The notes under the pieces are model-generated. The model saw only the letters and a list, made by a program, of their open reading frames with translations, was not told where the DNA came from and made no database searches. Position numbers and translations under genes: made by a program. DNA of 20,174 nucleotides from NCBI GenBank assembly GCA_905203765.1, contig CAJKXC010000045.1:1-20174 (forward strand), given 5' to 3'. Each line of letters opens with the position of its first letter. Within the stretch, counting starts at the first letter, position 1. Below are positions 5,476 through 13,809 of this stretch, piece by piece. The stretch is from an uncultured Bacteroides sp. (GTDB lineage Bacteria; Bacteroidota; Bacteroidia; Bacteroidales; Bacteroidaceae).

Positions 5476-6951
5476 ATGGTGCAACAACATACTATAAACA
5501 TAGCGGGGGGCGTAGTACGCAACCCGCTTGTTCGTTTGGCGGAACCCGTAACCCTCGACTTCCTGGCAGGCGAACACATTGCGATTGTAGGGCCTAACGG
5601 AGCTGGGAAAAGCCTGTTGGTGGATATGCTTACGGGCAAATATCCCTTACGTGAAGGGGAACTGGCCTATGATTTCTCCTCATCCGCCACAAAGACAGTT
5701 TACGATAACATCAAATACATCGCCTTTCGTGATACTTACGGCGCGGCAGATGCCAACTACTACTACCAGCAGCGCTGGAATGCGCACGATCAGGAAGATG
5801 CTCCCGAAGTGCGCGAAATGTTGGGCGAAGTGAAAGACGCCGCCTTGCAGCAACAGCTTTTCGAGTTATTCCGCATCGAACCGCTGCTCGACAAGAAAAT
5901 CATTCTCCTGTCCAGCGGCGAACTGCGCAAGTTCCAGTTGACGAAAACCCTGCTTACCGCCCCCCGTATCCTCGTGATGGACAATCCTTTCATCGGGTTG
6001 GATGCCCCCACACGCGAACTGCTCTTCAATCTTCTGGAGAAACTGACGCAGATGGGTTCCCTGCAAATAGTCCTCGTACTCTCCATGCTGGACGATATAC
6101 CTTCGTTCATCACCCACGTAGTGCCCGTCGATGCGATGCGGGTAGGCGGAAAGATGGAGCGCGAAGCCTATATGCAGGCATTCCGTGCGCAGGATGCCGC
6201 CCGCATCCGGGAAGAAGCCGGCGCACTGGACGGGTTGCAGCAACGCATCCTCGACCTGCCTTATGATAACGTCAACTTCACCTCGGACGAAGTGGTGAAA
6301 TTGAATAAGGTAAGCATCCGCTACGGCGACCGCACCATACTGAAAGACCTTGACTGGACGGTGATGCGCGGAGAGAAATGGGCGTTGAGCGGAGAGAACG
6401 GTGCCGGGAAATCCACTTTGCTCAGTCTGGTCTGTGCCGACAATCCCCAGTCATACGCCTGCGACATCAGCCTCTTCGGGCGGAAACGCGGAACGGGGGA
6501 GAGCATCTGGGAAATAAAGAAACACATCGGTTACGTCAGCCCGGAGATGCACCGCGCCTATCTGAAGAACCTGCCCGCCATCGAGATTGTGGCGTCGGGA
6601 CTGCACGACAGCATCGGACTGTACAAGCGCCCTCATGCCGGACAGATGTCGATATGCGAATGGTGGATGGATATTTTCGGCATTGCCGCCCTGAAAGACA
6701 AACCCTTCCTGCAACTTTCCAGCGGCGAACAGCGCCTTGCCCTGCTGGCACGCGCCTTCGTCAAAGACCCCGAACTGCTGATACTGGACGAACCGCTGCA
6801 TGGGCTGGATACCTACAACCGCCGCCGGGTGAAAAAGATTATCGAAGCCTTCTGCCGCCGGCAGGACAAGACGATGATTATGGTCACCCATTATGAGCAC
6901 GAACTGCCCGGCACCATTACCGACCGCTTGTTCCTGAAGCGCAACCGCTGA
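5476..6951 (+). CDS. ModF/PhrA-like double ABC ATPase
   Basis: This 491-residue soluble protein has two ABC nucleotide-binding domains and no membrane segment, matching in length and layout the E. coli ModF (PhrA) type. Domain 1 has Walker A GPNGAGKS (Lys45), signature LSSGE (145-149) and Walker B ending LVMDNP, with Asn170 where the catalytic glutamate is expected. Domain 2 has GENGAGKST (Lys312), signature LSSGEQ (414 onward) and a complete LILDEP with Glu439. So one site of the pair is probably weak or non-hydrolysing. Whether it serves molybdate uptake, as the ModF name suggests, cannot be told: no modABC genes are nearby. The ATG at 5476 follows its own -7 element; the ribosome site is AT-rich and weak. 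Confidence 0.85.
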   Translation: MVQQHTINIAGGVVRNPLVRLAEPVTLDFLAGEHIAIVGPNGAGKSLLVDMLTGKYPLREGELAYDFSSSATKTVYDNIKYIAFRDTYGAADANYYYQQRWNAHDQEDAPEVREMLGEVKDAALQQQLFELFRIEPLLDKKIILLSSGELRKFQLTKTLLTAPRILVMDNPFIGLDAPTRELLFNLLEKLTQMGSLQIVLVLSMLDDIPSFITHVVPVDAMRVGGKMEREAYMQAFRAQDAARIREEAGALDGLQQRILDLPYDNVNFTSDEVVKLNKVSIRYGDRTILKDLDWTVMRGEKWALSGENGAGKSTLLSLVCADNPQSYACDISLFGRKRGTGESIWEIKKHIGYVSPEMHRAYLKNLPAIEIVASGLHDSIGLYKRPHAGQMSICEWWMDIFGIAALKDKPFLQLSSGEQRLALLARAFVKDPELLILDEPLHGLDTYNRRRVKKIIEAFCRRQDKTMIMVTHYEHELPGTITDRLFLKRNR

Positions 6952-6994
6952 CCTGCCGGGCTGAAAGAATAGGGATTTACCGGGAACTATTTAT

Positions 6995-7042
6995 GATATA
7001 AACCGTTATATTTGTATATCAACAATTATAACCGTTTATATC
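6995..7042. repeat. Inverted repeat across the transaldolase promoter
   Basis: Arms 6995-7010 (GATATAAACCGTTATA) and 7027-7042 (TATAACCGTTTATATC) are inverted copies matching at 15 of 16 positions, separated by 16 bases. The left arm overlaps the -7 element and the right arm abuts the ATG at 7043. Since transcription should begin near 7021, the left arm would not be in the RNA, so a protein-binding operator is more likely than an RNA hairpin. Confidence 0.75.
7007..7014 (+). promoter_or_regulatory. Bacteroidetes -7 element (TATATTTG) for transaldolase
   Basis: TATATTTG matches TAnnTTTG. It implies a start near 7021 and a leader of about 22 bases. Its first four bases lie inside the left arm of the inverted repeat, so a factor bound there could block the polymerase. 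Confidence 0.6.
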
Positions 7043-7699
7043 ATGAAATTCTTTATCGATACAGCCAACTTGGACCAGATTCGGGAAGCCTATGATTTAG
7101 GCGTCCTCGACGGAGTCACCACCAATCCTTCGCTCATGGCGAAAGAAGGTATCAAGGGAGTAGAAAACCAGCGTAAGCACTATGTTGATATCTGTAACAT
7201 CGTGCAGGGCGACGTCAGCGCCGAAGTCATCGCCACCGACTATGAGGGCATGATCAAGGAAGGCGAGGAGCTGGCAGCCCTGAATCCGCACATTGTAGTG
7301 AAGGTGCCTTGCATTGCCGAGGGCATCAAAGCCATTAAATATTTTTCGGGCAAAGGCATCCGTACCAACTGTACATTGGTGTTCTCCGTAGGACAGGCAT
7401 TGCTGGCAGCCAAAGCCGGCGCGACGTATGTCTCTCCGTTTGTGGGACGTCTCGACGACATCAGCGAAGACGGCATTGCACTGGTGGGCAAGATTGTGGA
7501 AATGTACCGTTACTACGGATATACCACCCAGGTGCTTGCGGCCTCTATCCGCCACACGGCGCACATTATCCAGTGCCTGGAAGTAGGTGCCGATGTAGCC
7601 ACCTGCCCGCTTTCCGCCATCAAAGGTTTGCTGAATCATCCTTTGACCGATTCCGGTTTAAAGAAGTTTCTCGAGGACTACAAACGCGTGAACGGATAA
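7043..7699 (+). CDS. tal: Small transaldolase (TalC/MipB-type, FSA-like family)
   Basis: This 218-residue TIM-barrel enzyme belongs to the short transaldolase/fructose-6-phosphate aldolase family. It would move dihydroxyacetone units between sugar phosphates in the cytoplasmic non-oxidative pentose phosphate pathway. Visible residues are Asp6 in FIDTAN, Asn28 in TTNPS, and the Schiff-base Lys87 in VVKVP. The motif YVSPFVGRLDDI carries Phe133 where fructose-6-phosphate aldolases have the tyrosine known as Tyr131 in E. coli FsaA; the phenylalanine is what true transaldolases such as B. subtilis TalC have, so transaldolase is preferred. It stands alone, with its own promoter and a strong inverted repeat upstream. 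No obvious terminator follows. Confidence 0.9.
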   Translation: MKFFIDTANLDQIREAYDLGVLDGVTTNPSLMAKEGIKGVENQRKHYVDICNIVQGDVSAEVIATDYEGMIKEGEELAALNPHIVVKVPCIAEGIKAIKYFSGKGIRTNCTLVFSVGQALLAAKAGATYVSPFVGRLDDISEDGIALVGKIVEMYRYYGYTTQVLAASIRHTAHIIQCLEVGADVATCPLSAIKGLLNHPLTDSGLKKFLEDYKRVNG

Positions 7700-7774
7700 A
7701 CTTAAAATATCCTATAAGCCTGTCTATCATCATAAAAAGTGAACAATGTTAGCGATTAATAGAATAAAAACATT

Positions 7775-7782
7775 TATTTTTG
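7775..7782 (+). promoter_or_regulatory. Bacteroidetes -7 element (TATTTTTG) for the LTA-synthase-like gene
   Basis: TATTTTTG matches TAnnTTTG. Initiation near 7790 lies after the possible TTG start at 7780 and before the ATG at 7813, so it supports 7813 as the true start, with a leader of about 23 bases. Confidence 0.5.
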
Positions 7783-7812
7783 CGCTCTATATTGTATATA
7801 AGAAAGACACTG

Positions 7813-9723
7813 ATGAGAGAAAGGCTTATAGGATTCATTAAAACATATTTCTTGTTCGTCTGCATATTTGCGTTGCAGAAACCGCTTTTTATGTTGTTCT
7901 ACCATTCATTGTATCCCGATGCTTCGTGTGCAGATTGGTTTGAAGTTATTCTACACGGCTTACCGCTGGACTTGTCGTTGGCAGGTTATCTGACCGTTAT
8001 TCCAGGCTTTCTCTTCATCGCTTCCGCATGGACACTTTCCAAACATCTTTACCGCATCTGGTGCAGCTATTACCTCTTCATATCTATCCTGCTTTCCATC
8101 ATTTTCATTGTCGACCTGGGACTGTATGATTTCTGGGGCTTCCGTCTGGATACCACGCCGATTTTCTATTTCATTTCCTCTCCCACAGATGCTGTGGCGA
8201 GTGTCAGTCTTTGGGTAGTGGCGGGGGCAGTGGTTGCTATGGCTGTTTATGCGGCACTTCTTTATGGTATCTTCCATGCTGTCTTGTTGCAGAAGAAGCA
8301 GTTGTTGCGGATGAAGTTGCCTTACCGCCGCTTGCGTATGTCGGGCATCCTGTTGCTGATGACGGGGCTGCTGTTTATTCCTATCCGCGGCGGGTTTACG
8401 GTATCTACCATGAATGTGGGGAAGGTATATTACAGTGCCGACCAGCGGCTGAACCATGCTGCTATCAATCCGGTATTCAGCCTGATGGAGTCTCTTTCCA
8501 AACTAAAGGATTTCAGCAGCCAATACCGTTTTATGGAAGCTGAAGAGGCCGTCCGCATTTTCAAGGAGCTGGTCGATCCGGCTGTCCTGAAAGGAAATGC
8601 CGGGGCGGCGGATGCACCGGACTCGTTGCGGCAATCTGCCGATTCGTTGCATACGCTGTTTACTACCCGGCGTCCCAATGTTCTCTTTATCATCATGGAG
8701 AGCTTCTCTTCCAGGCTGATGACTGCTTTGGGCGGTGAGCCTGACATTGCAGTCCATCTGGACAGCTTGAGCCGGGAAGGCATACTATTTACGAACTTCT
8801 ATGCCAATAGTTTCCGTACAGACCGTGGGCTGGTGGCTATACTGAGCGGATATCCGGCACAGCCCACCACCAGTATCATGAAGTATCCGCGCAAAACGCA
8901 GTCCTTGCCCGCCATTGCCGGTAGTTTGAAGAAGGCGGGGTACAGCACGAAATACTATTACGGCGGTGACGCCGACTTTACCAATATGCGCTCTTATCTG
9001 ATATCGTCCGGCATTGAGGATATTGTTTCCGATCAGGACTTCCCGGTGACGGAGCGTTTGAGCAAATGGGGCGTACACGACCATCTTGTATTCAACAGGC
9101 TGCTGGACGACTTGAAAGCCGAAGCTGCCGCAAACAGTACGGATGGCAAGGATGCTCCCCACTTCCGTGTGTTGCAGACTTCCAGCAGTCACGAGCCTTT
9201 CGAGGTTCCTTACCGTCGCCTGGCGAACGACCGCCTGAATGCTTTTGCCTACACGGACAGTTGTGTGAATGCTTTTGTGCAGCAGTTCCGCGAATTGCCG
9301 CAGTGGAAGAATACCGTCATCGTACTGGTGCCCGACCATTTGGGAGCTTATCCCGAACATATCGATAACCTTTCCGTAGAGCGCTATCAGATACCTCTGC
9401 TGATGATAGGCGGCGCCGTCCGTGAACCGAGGCGCATCGATGTATATGGTTCCCAGCACGACATTGCCGCTACGCTGTTGGCTCAGTTGGCGTTGCCTCA
9501 CGATGAATTTACATTCTCGAAAGATATGATGAATCCCGATTCTCCCCACTTTGCATTCTTTACCGTTCCCGATGCTTTCGGTATGGTGACGGCGGATAAC
9601 CAGGTGATATACAACTGCCAGGCAGGGGCTGTGGTAGTGGATGAAGGAACGGCAAAGGGGACAAACCTGCCGTTAGGAGAAGCCTATCTGCAGAAGTTAT
9701 ACGACGATATTGCTAAAAGATAA
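7813..9723 (+). CDS. LTA synthase-like sulfatase-fold phosphotransferase
   Basis: About 636 residues. The first 210 hold several membrane segments (for example FLFVCIFALQKPLFMLF and LFISILLSIIFIVDLGLY), followed by an extracytoplasmic alkaline-phosphatase/sulfatase domain. Active-site residues of the LtaS family are present: Glu296 in IIMESFSS, nucleophile Thr336 in SFRTDRG, His460 in SSSHEPFE, and Asp508-His509 in VPDHLG. Family members move phosphoglycerol or phosphoethanolamine from a phospholipid to an envelope acceptor. In a Gram-negative the acceptor could be a glycan, lipid A or a periplasmic oligosaccharide; the sequence does not say. The PAP2 gene begins four bases after its stop, so the two are co-transcribed. 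Start chosen at ATG 7813 because the promoter lies over the earlier TTG. Confidence 0.85.
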   Translation: MRERLIGFIKTYFLFVCIFALQKPLFMLFYHSLYPDASCADWFEVILHGLPLDLSLAGYLTVIPGFLFIASAWTLSKHLYRIWCSYYLFISILLSIIFIVDLGLYDFWGFRLDTTPIFYFISSPTDAVASVSLWVVAGAVVAMAVYAALLYGIFHAVLLQKKQLLRMKLPYRRLRMSGILLLMTGLLFIPIRGGFTVSTMNVGKVYYSADQRLNHAAINPVFSLMESLSKLKDFSSQYRFMEAEEAVRIFKELVDPAVLKGNAGAADAPDSLRQSADSLHTLFTTRRPNVLFIIMESFSSRLMTALGGEPDIAVHLDSLSREGILFTNFYANSFRTDRGLVAILSGYPAQPTTSIMKYPRKTQSLPAIAGSLKKAGYSTKYYYGGDADFTNMRSYLISSGIEDIVSDQDFPVTERLSKWGVHDHLVFNRLLDDLKAEAAANSTDGKDAPHFRVLQTSSSHEPFEVPYRRLANDRLNAFAYTDSCVNAFVQQFRELPQWKNTVIVLVPDHLGAYPEHIDNLSVERYQIPLLMIGGAVREPRRIDVYGSQHDIAATLLAQLALPHDEFTFSKDMMNPDSPHFAFFTVPDAFGMVTADNQVIYNCQAGAVVVDEGTAKGTNLPLGEAYLQKLYDDIAKR

Positions 9724-9726
9724 GAT

Positions 9727-10401
9727 ATGGAATTGTTTATGGAAGTCCTGAACGGGATAATAGAGATAGATACGGACATTTTTCTTTCCATCAACCGGAT
9801 GCACAGTACATTCTTTGACTACTTTATGAGTACATACAGTGGCAAATGGGTATGGATTCCGATGTATGCCGCCATCTGGTATGTGATGTTGCGCAATTTT
9901 CATTGGAAGGTGACGCTTCTCTGCATGATAGGGCTGGCGCTGACCATTACTTTTGCCGACCAGGTATGCGCCACGTTGATACGTCCTTATGTAGAGCGCT
10001 TGCGCCCGTCCAATCTCAATAACCCCCTTTCGGAAATGGTTCACATTGTCAACGGCCGTCGTGGCGGGCGTTTCGGCTTTCCATCGTGCCATGCCGCCAA
10101 TTCTTTCGGGCTGGCATTCTTCATCTTCTTCCTCTTCCGCAAGCGGTGGCTCACGCTCTTTATGATGGCATGGGCACTGCTTACTTGCTACTCGCGAGTA
10201 TATCTTGGTGTTCATTATCCGGGCGATTTGCTGGTAGGTACACTCGTCGGGCTGACGGGAGCTTACCTGATTTACCGCTTGTTCGTAAAAGTCAGCGGGC
10301 ATAAGCATGCCGAGCGCGTGGAGCATATCAATGCCCCGATACTGGTAGGAATGCTGACGATAGTGGGGATGCTGGTCTATGCGGGGATAGAGGCGTCCTA
10401 A
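9727..10401 (+). CDS. PAP2 family membrane phosphatase
   Basis: This 224-residue integral membrane protein carries the three phosphatase motifs of the PAP2 family: R86-x6-R93-P94 (variant of K-x6-RP), PSCH (119-122), and S156-R157-x5-H163-x3-D167. It would remove phosphate from a lipid such as undecaprenyl diphosphate, phosphatidate or phosphatidylglycerol phosphate at the membrane surface. About five or six hydrophobic helices are evident, including LTLFMMAWALLTCYS and APILVGMLTIVGMLVYAG. It directly follows the LTA-synthase-like gene, which fits recycling of the lipid product left by that transferase (inference). Its stop codon overlaps the convergent receptor gene by four bases (CTAA). A second in-frame ATG at 9745 is possible. 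Confidence 0.9.
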   Translation: MELFMEVLNGIIEIDTDIFLSINRMHSTFFDYFMSTYSGKWVWIPMYAAIWYVMLRNFHWKVTLLCMIGLALTITFADQVCATLIRPYVERLRPSNLNNPLSEMVHIVNGRRGGRFGFPSCHAANSFGLAFFIFFLFRKRWLTLFMMAWALLTCYSRVYLGVHYPGDLLVGTLVGLTGAYLIYRLFVKVSGHKHAERVEHINAPILVGMLTIVGMLVYAGIEAS

Positions 10402-12917
10402 AATTGATAACTCGCTTTTACCATCGCTTCCCGTGGACGTATATTCAGCCATGAAGTGCTGCTCTGCGTGGCGGAGTAGAGTGTGTAGGCGTACTCCTTC
10501 TTATTGAACAGGTTGTTAAGGCTGGTTTCCAGCCGCCATTTCTTTGTCTTATAAGTGAGCGATGCATCGGCAAACAGGGTGTTGAGATGCGTGTCGCTGT
10601 CCAGGTCGTTCCGGTAATGTTCGCCGGAGAGGCGAAGGTCGATGCGCCCGATATTGAGGGTGAGGTGCAGGCGCTGAACGACGTCGAGCAGCGGGGTGAG
10701 GTGCGTGCCGGTGCCTATCTTGCTGCCGCCGTAACCGATGGTGGCATGGTATTCGGCTTCGAAGGCGGGGGCGGGCGACCAGATGAATTTAGGCTCTACT
10801 TTCAGATAATCATAGCGATACTTTTGCAGCCCGCCGCTCAGTTGCTGCCCGGTGCTGCGGCTCAGTTGCAGGTTGAGGGATGTTTTCAGGTTCCAGTCGA
10901 AGAAACCTTTGGATAGGGTGCTGAGCAGTGACCAGTTCCCGGTGTGGTTGGCACGCTCGCGGCGGGTGTAGGCGATGGTGTTTTCGGAGATGCTCTGTTC
11001 GGTCAGGGTGTTGTAGTGCGTGCGCTGGTAGGAAAGGGTGGCGGTGACGAAGAACTCCTGTACTGTGTTCTTGTATTCTCCGTAGAGGTTGTAGAGTTGG
11101 CGGGTGCTGACGGGGAACAGTCCGCTTGCGTTCTGCCACGTGCGATAATCCGTCCGGTAATTGAAAGGGCACAGGTCGGTGATGTCTCCTGCCGAACGGT
11201 TCAGACTGCCGTAGAGGGAGAAGCGCCAGTGATAATCGAGCTGGTAGCGCAGGTAGAGCGTGGGGTTGAAGAACACGAAAGACCGCTGACGGGCAAAGTA
11301 GCGCTTGAAGTTCAGGGGCAGGGTGATGCTTGCCAGCCATTTGTCCCGTTCCAGCTGGAAGTAGGGGGAGAGGTAGAGGGAGAAGTTGGATGCATCGAAG
11401 GTTTCGTCCGATAGGGGATGAGGGGCTTCGTCTGCCGGAGAACGGTACTTCACCGCTGCCCACTCGCCTTGTGCGCCGGCGGTGTATTGGCGGGTGAATC
11501 CGTTCCGCTTTCTCAGGTAACTGGCTTTGTTGTTGCTGTAAAGGTTCTGTTGCCGGAACCGGCTTTTGCCGTCGGAGAGCGACAGTGAGGAAGGTACATA
11601 CGCATACTGCGTGGCGGAGTTGAACTCCCAGGTGGCGTGTTCTCCGTTGCGGATAAGATTGAAGAAGTTTTTTGCCGTCAGTTGCGAGGTGCGGATGGTT
11701 TGTTGCAACTCGCGGGAAACGCCCCGGCTGATTTCGCTCTCCACAAGGAAACGGTTTGCCAGGTAGTGGCGGGCGTTGTTGTCTTCGTAGTGTGCTTCGG
11801 CGTGGGCGGCATCGGTGAGCAGGCGGTAGTGGTAGGATTCTTCCAGGGTCAGGGTGTCGTCCGGCTGGTAATACGTCTGCGTGTTTCCGCGTTGCTGGCC
11901 GATGCGGTCGTGGGTATATCCGGCTTGCAGGCGCAGGGAACGTTCGTCGTTCCACTTGTACATCCGGTTGCCGTTCAGGGTATGCGTCCGGTTGAAGAGG
12001 AGCCGTTCCTTGTCAAGCGGGGCGCTGATGCCCGGCTGGGTGAGGAAGTGGGAGAGGGGGAGTTCTTGCGAGGTGTTGTTTATCAGTACGCTTTGCTCGC
12101 GGCTGAGGTCCCGGCCGGCATTGTTCGTCTTGTAGTTGTAGACGCTTTGGTTGCCCTTGCCCAGTTGCAGGGCGTTGGCGGCGGCGTCCCATAGGAACTC
12201 GTCGCCCGCGCCGGCTCCCAGGGTGCCGTTTACTATCCATTGGTCGCGGGCTTTCGGGTCGAGTTTCAGGTTCAGTGCCACTTCGTCGGAGCTGATTTTG
12301 CCTTTCAGGGCTTTTACCGACTGGTAGTTCTCCATGATTTCCGCCGACTTCACCGCGCGGGCGTCGAGGTTGTTGTTGATTTGGTTGTAGCGTCCGCCGG
12401 TGACGTCCATGCCTTCTACAAAATAGTGGTCGATGGCTTTTCCTTTGTATTTCACTTGTCCGTTCTCTTCTACGTCCACTCCGGGCAGACGTCTGAGCAC
12501 GTCTTTGATATGTATGTCTTTGGACGAAGCGAACTGTGCCAGGTCGTACCGGACGGTATCTTTCCGCGTGTTGATGCGTCCGGGGCGTATCACCACCTCT
12601 TTCAGCACAATGGCTTCCGGCTGCAAAGCAAAGTCCAGCCGTCCTGCCTGGCGGACGTCGCGCACTTCCCTGCGGTAGCCCAGCAGGGAAGCGGACACCT
12701 GCAACGTGCCGCTATGCTTCCAGGGCAGGGAGTAGCGGCCGTGGGCATCGGTCAGTGCATAGTCTATCGTCATGCCCTGGCGCAGCAGGCTTATCATTAC
12801 CCCTTCAAGCGGCTGGCGGCTTTCGGTGTCGGTTACTGTGCCGCTCAGGGTTTGGGCTTTGGCGATTATTGTGCCCAGCAGGAATATCAGAAGCAGTGAG
12901 ATGGTTCTTCTTGTCAT
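10398..12917 (-). CDS. TonB-dependent receptor with carboxypeptidase-like N-domain
   Basis: This 839-residue outer-membrane protein has a signal peptide (cut after about AKA, residue 21), then a carboxypeptidase-regulatory-like beta domain (SGTVTDTESRQPLEGVMISL...), then a plug domain (about 115-220, with DVLRRLPGVDVEENGQVKYKGKAIDHYFVEG split here as family-typical plug text), then a long beta-barrel rich in aromatic strands ending in ASYQF. Such receptors import substrates using TonB energy. It is shorter than SusC-type receptors, and no SusD partner is present. Instead a GLPGLI-family gene lies six bases upstream in the same operon. The substrate is unknown. The divergent two-component system next door may regulate it. 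Confidence 0.85.
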   Translation of the reverse strand: MTRRTISLLLIFLLGTIIAKAQTLSGTVTDTESRQPLEGVMISLLRQGMTIDYALTDAHGRYSLPWKHSGTLQVSASLLGYRREVRDVRQAGRLDFALQPEAIVLKEVVIRPGRINTRKDTVRYDLAQFASSKDIHIKDVLRRLPGVDVEENGQVKYKGKAIDHYFVEGMDVTGGRYNQINNNLDARAVKSAEIMENYQSVKALKGKISSDEVALNLKLDPKARDQWIVNGTLGAGAGDEFLWDAAANALQLGKGNQSVYNYKTNNAGRDLSREQSVLINNTSQELPLSHFLTQPGISAPLDKERLLFNRTHTLNGNRMYKWNDERSLRLQAGYTHDRIGQQRGNTQTYYQPDDTLTLEESYHYRLLTDAAHAEAHYEDNNARHYLANRFLVESEISRGVSRELQQTIRTSQLTAKNFFNLIRNGEHATWEFNSATQYAYVPSSLSLSDGKSRFRQQNLYSNNKASYLRKRNGFTRQYTAGAQGEWAAVKYRSPADEAPHPLSDETFDASNFSLYLSPYFQLERDKWLASITLPLNFKRYFARQRSFVFFNPTLYLRYQLDYHWRFSLYGSLNRSAGDITDLCPFNYRTDYRTWQNASGLFPVSTRQLYNLYGEYKNTVQEFFVTATLSYQRTHYNTLTEQSISENTIAYTRRERANHTGNWSLLSTLSKGFFDWNLKTSLNLQLSRSTGQQLSGGLQKYRYDYLKVEPKFIWSPAPAFEAEYHATIGYGGSKIGTGTHLTPLLDVVQRLHLTLNIGRIDLRLSGEHYRNDLDSDTHLNTLFADASLTYKTKKWRLETSLNNLFNKKEYAYTLYSATQSSTSWLNIRPREAMVKASYQF

Positions 12918-12923
12918 AAGATG

Positions 12924-13790
12924 TTAGAATTTCTCCCGTTCCAGCGGGTTATAGGGCACGTTCTTCGGGTTTTTCACTTTATTGCCCTGGTCGTCGCTCA
13001 TGGTAATGGTGACGTTGGGGGCGTTGCTTGTGATGAAGCCTACCGGGTCGGCATAATACCGCTCGTGGATTTTGTTGTAGGCCCGGCGGTTCACCGGTTC
13101 GTAGTCCTTGCCGTTGAAGAGTAGGGGGCGGTAGGTGTGGCATTGCTCTATGCCGGTGCAGAGGAAGGAGTAATGCCCTTCGCTGTCTGCGGCTTTCAAT
13201 ATCAGTCCCGGCAGCCCGAAGAGTTTCCACGGTCCCTCGCTGGAAGGGATGTCGGGGGTGAACCAGGCAGTCCATTCCCTTCCTTTGAATTGGCATTGGG
13301 CGCGGGTGCAGACGTATGAAAGGATGGTGGCGGTGTCCGTGGTCAGCGTCCATGCCGGACGTTCTTCCATTTCTTCGCAGCGCAGGCGGTTGATGTCTCC
13401 GGCTATCTCGTCGAGGGTGGTGACGCGTCCTGCCGGAAACCTTTTGTAGGTCTGTTCGTTCAGCCTGCTTCGCCCGAACTGCTTGCTGTGTTCTATCATC
13501 ACTTCGCGCGAAACGTTGTTGGCAATGTCGGCGGCAAATACCGAATCGGCTACGTACTTGGTGTAGCTGTAGAATTGGGAGCACCGCTTGCCTACTTCCA
13601 GCATCATGGTTTCCTGGAAGCGCTCTTTCTTTAGCGTGTCTATGCAGCCGTCCACTTCGTATTGCATCCTGTATACTACCTGGTCGATGGTGTCCTTGCG
13701 GAAGGTCTTGCCCATGCTGACGTTGATTTGTGCTTGCATCGCCAGCGCTGTGAGCGCCAGCAATGCGGTGAGGGAGAATCTCTTTTTCAT
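12924..13790 (-). CDS. GLPGLI family secreted protein
   Basis: This 288-residue protein has a signal peptide (MKKRFSLTALLALTALAMQA) and the motif that names the family, GLPGLI, at residues 192-197, preceded by WFTPDIP and GPWKLF as is usual. It is exported and probably periplasmic or outer-membrane associated. GLPGLI proteins are found in Bacteroidetes, often beside TonB-dependent receptors; their function is not established. Here the receptor gene starts six bases downstream, so they are one operon. About nine cysteines and the N-terminal segment QINVSMGKTFRKDTIDQV are not assigned. Its promoter is not obvious: the upstream gap is taken up by a large inverted repeat. Confidence 0.88.
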   Translation of the reverse strand: MKKRFSLTALLALTALAMQAQINVSMGKTFRKDTIDQVVYRMQYEVDGCIDTLKKERFQETMMLEVGKRCSQFYSYTKYVADSVFAADIANNVSREVMIEHSKQFGRSRLNEQTYKRFPAGRVTTLDEIAGDINRLRCEEMEERPAWTLTTDTATILSYVCTRAQCQFKGREWTAWFTPDIPSSEGPWKLFGLPGLILKAADSEGHYSFLCTGIEQCHTYRPLLFNGKDYEPVNRRAYNKIHERYYADPVGFITSNAPNVTITMSDDQGNKVKNPKNVPYNPLEREKF

Positions 13791-13809
13791 TTTCTTTTCG
13801 TTTTAGGAG

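Noticed and set aside
7780..7812. TTG start at 7780 for the LTA-synthase-like gene
   Set aside because: It overlaps the -7 element at 7775-7782, so it would lie upstream of the transcript start.
10810..11955. A 381-codon open frame within the TonB receptor on the same strand
   Set aside because: It is a different frame of the receptor gene, rich in Pro, Arg and His, with no domain; the receptor frame is intact throughout.
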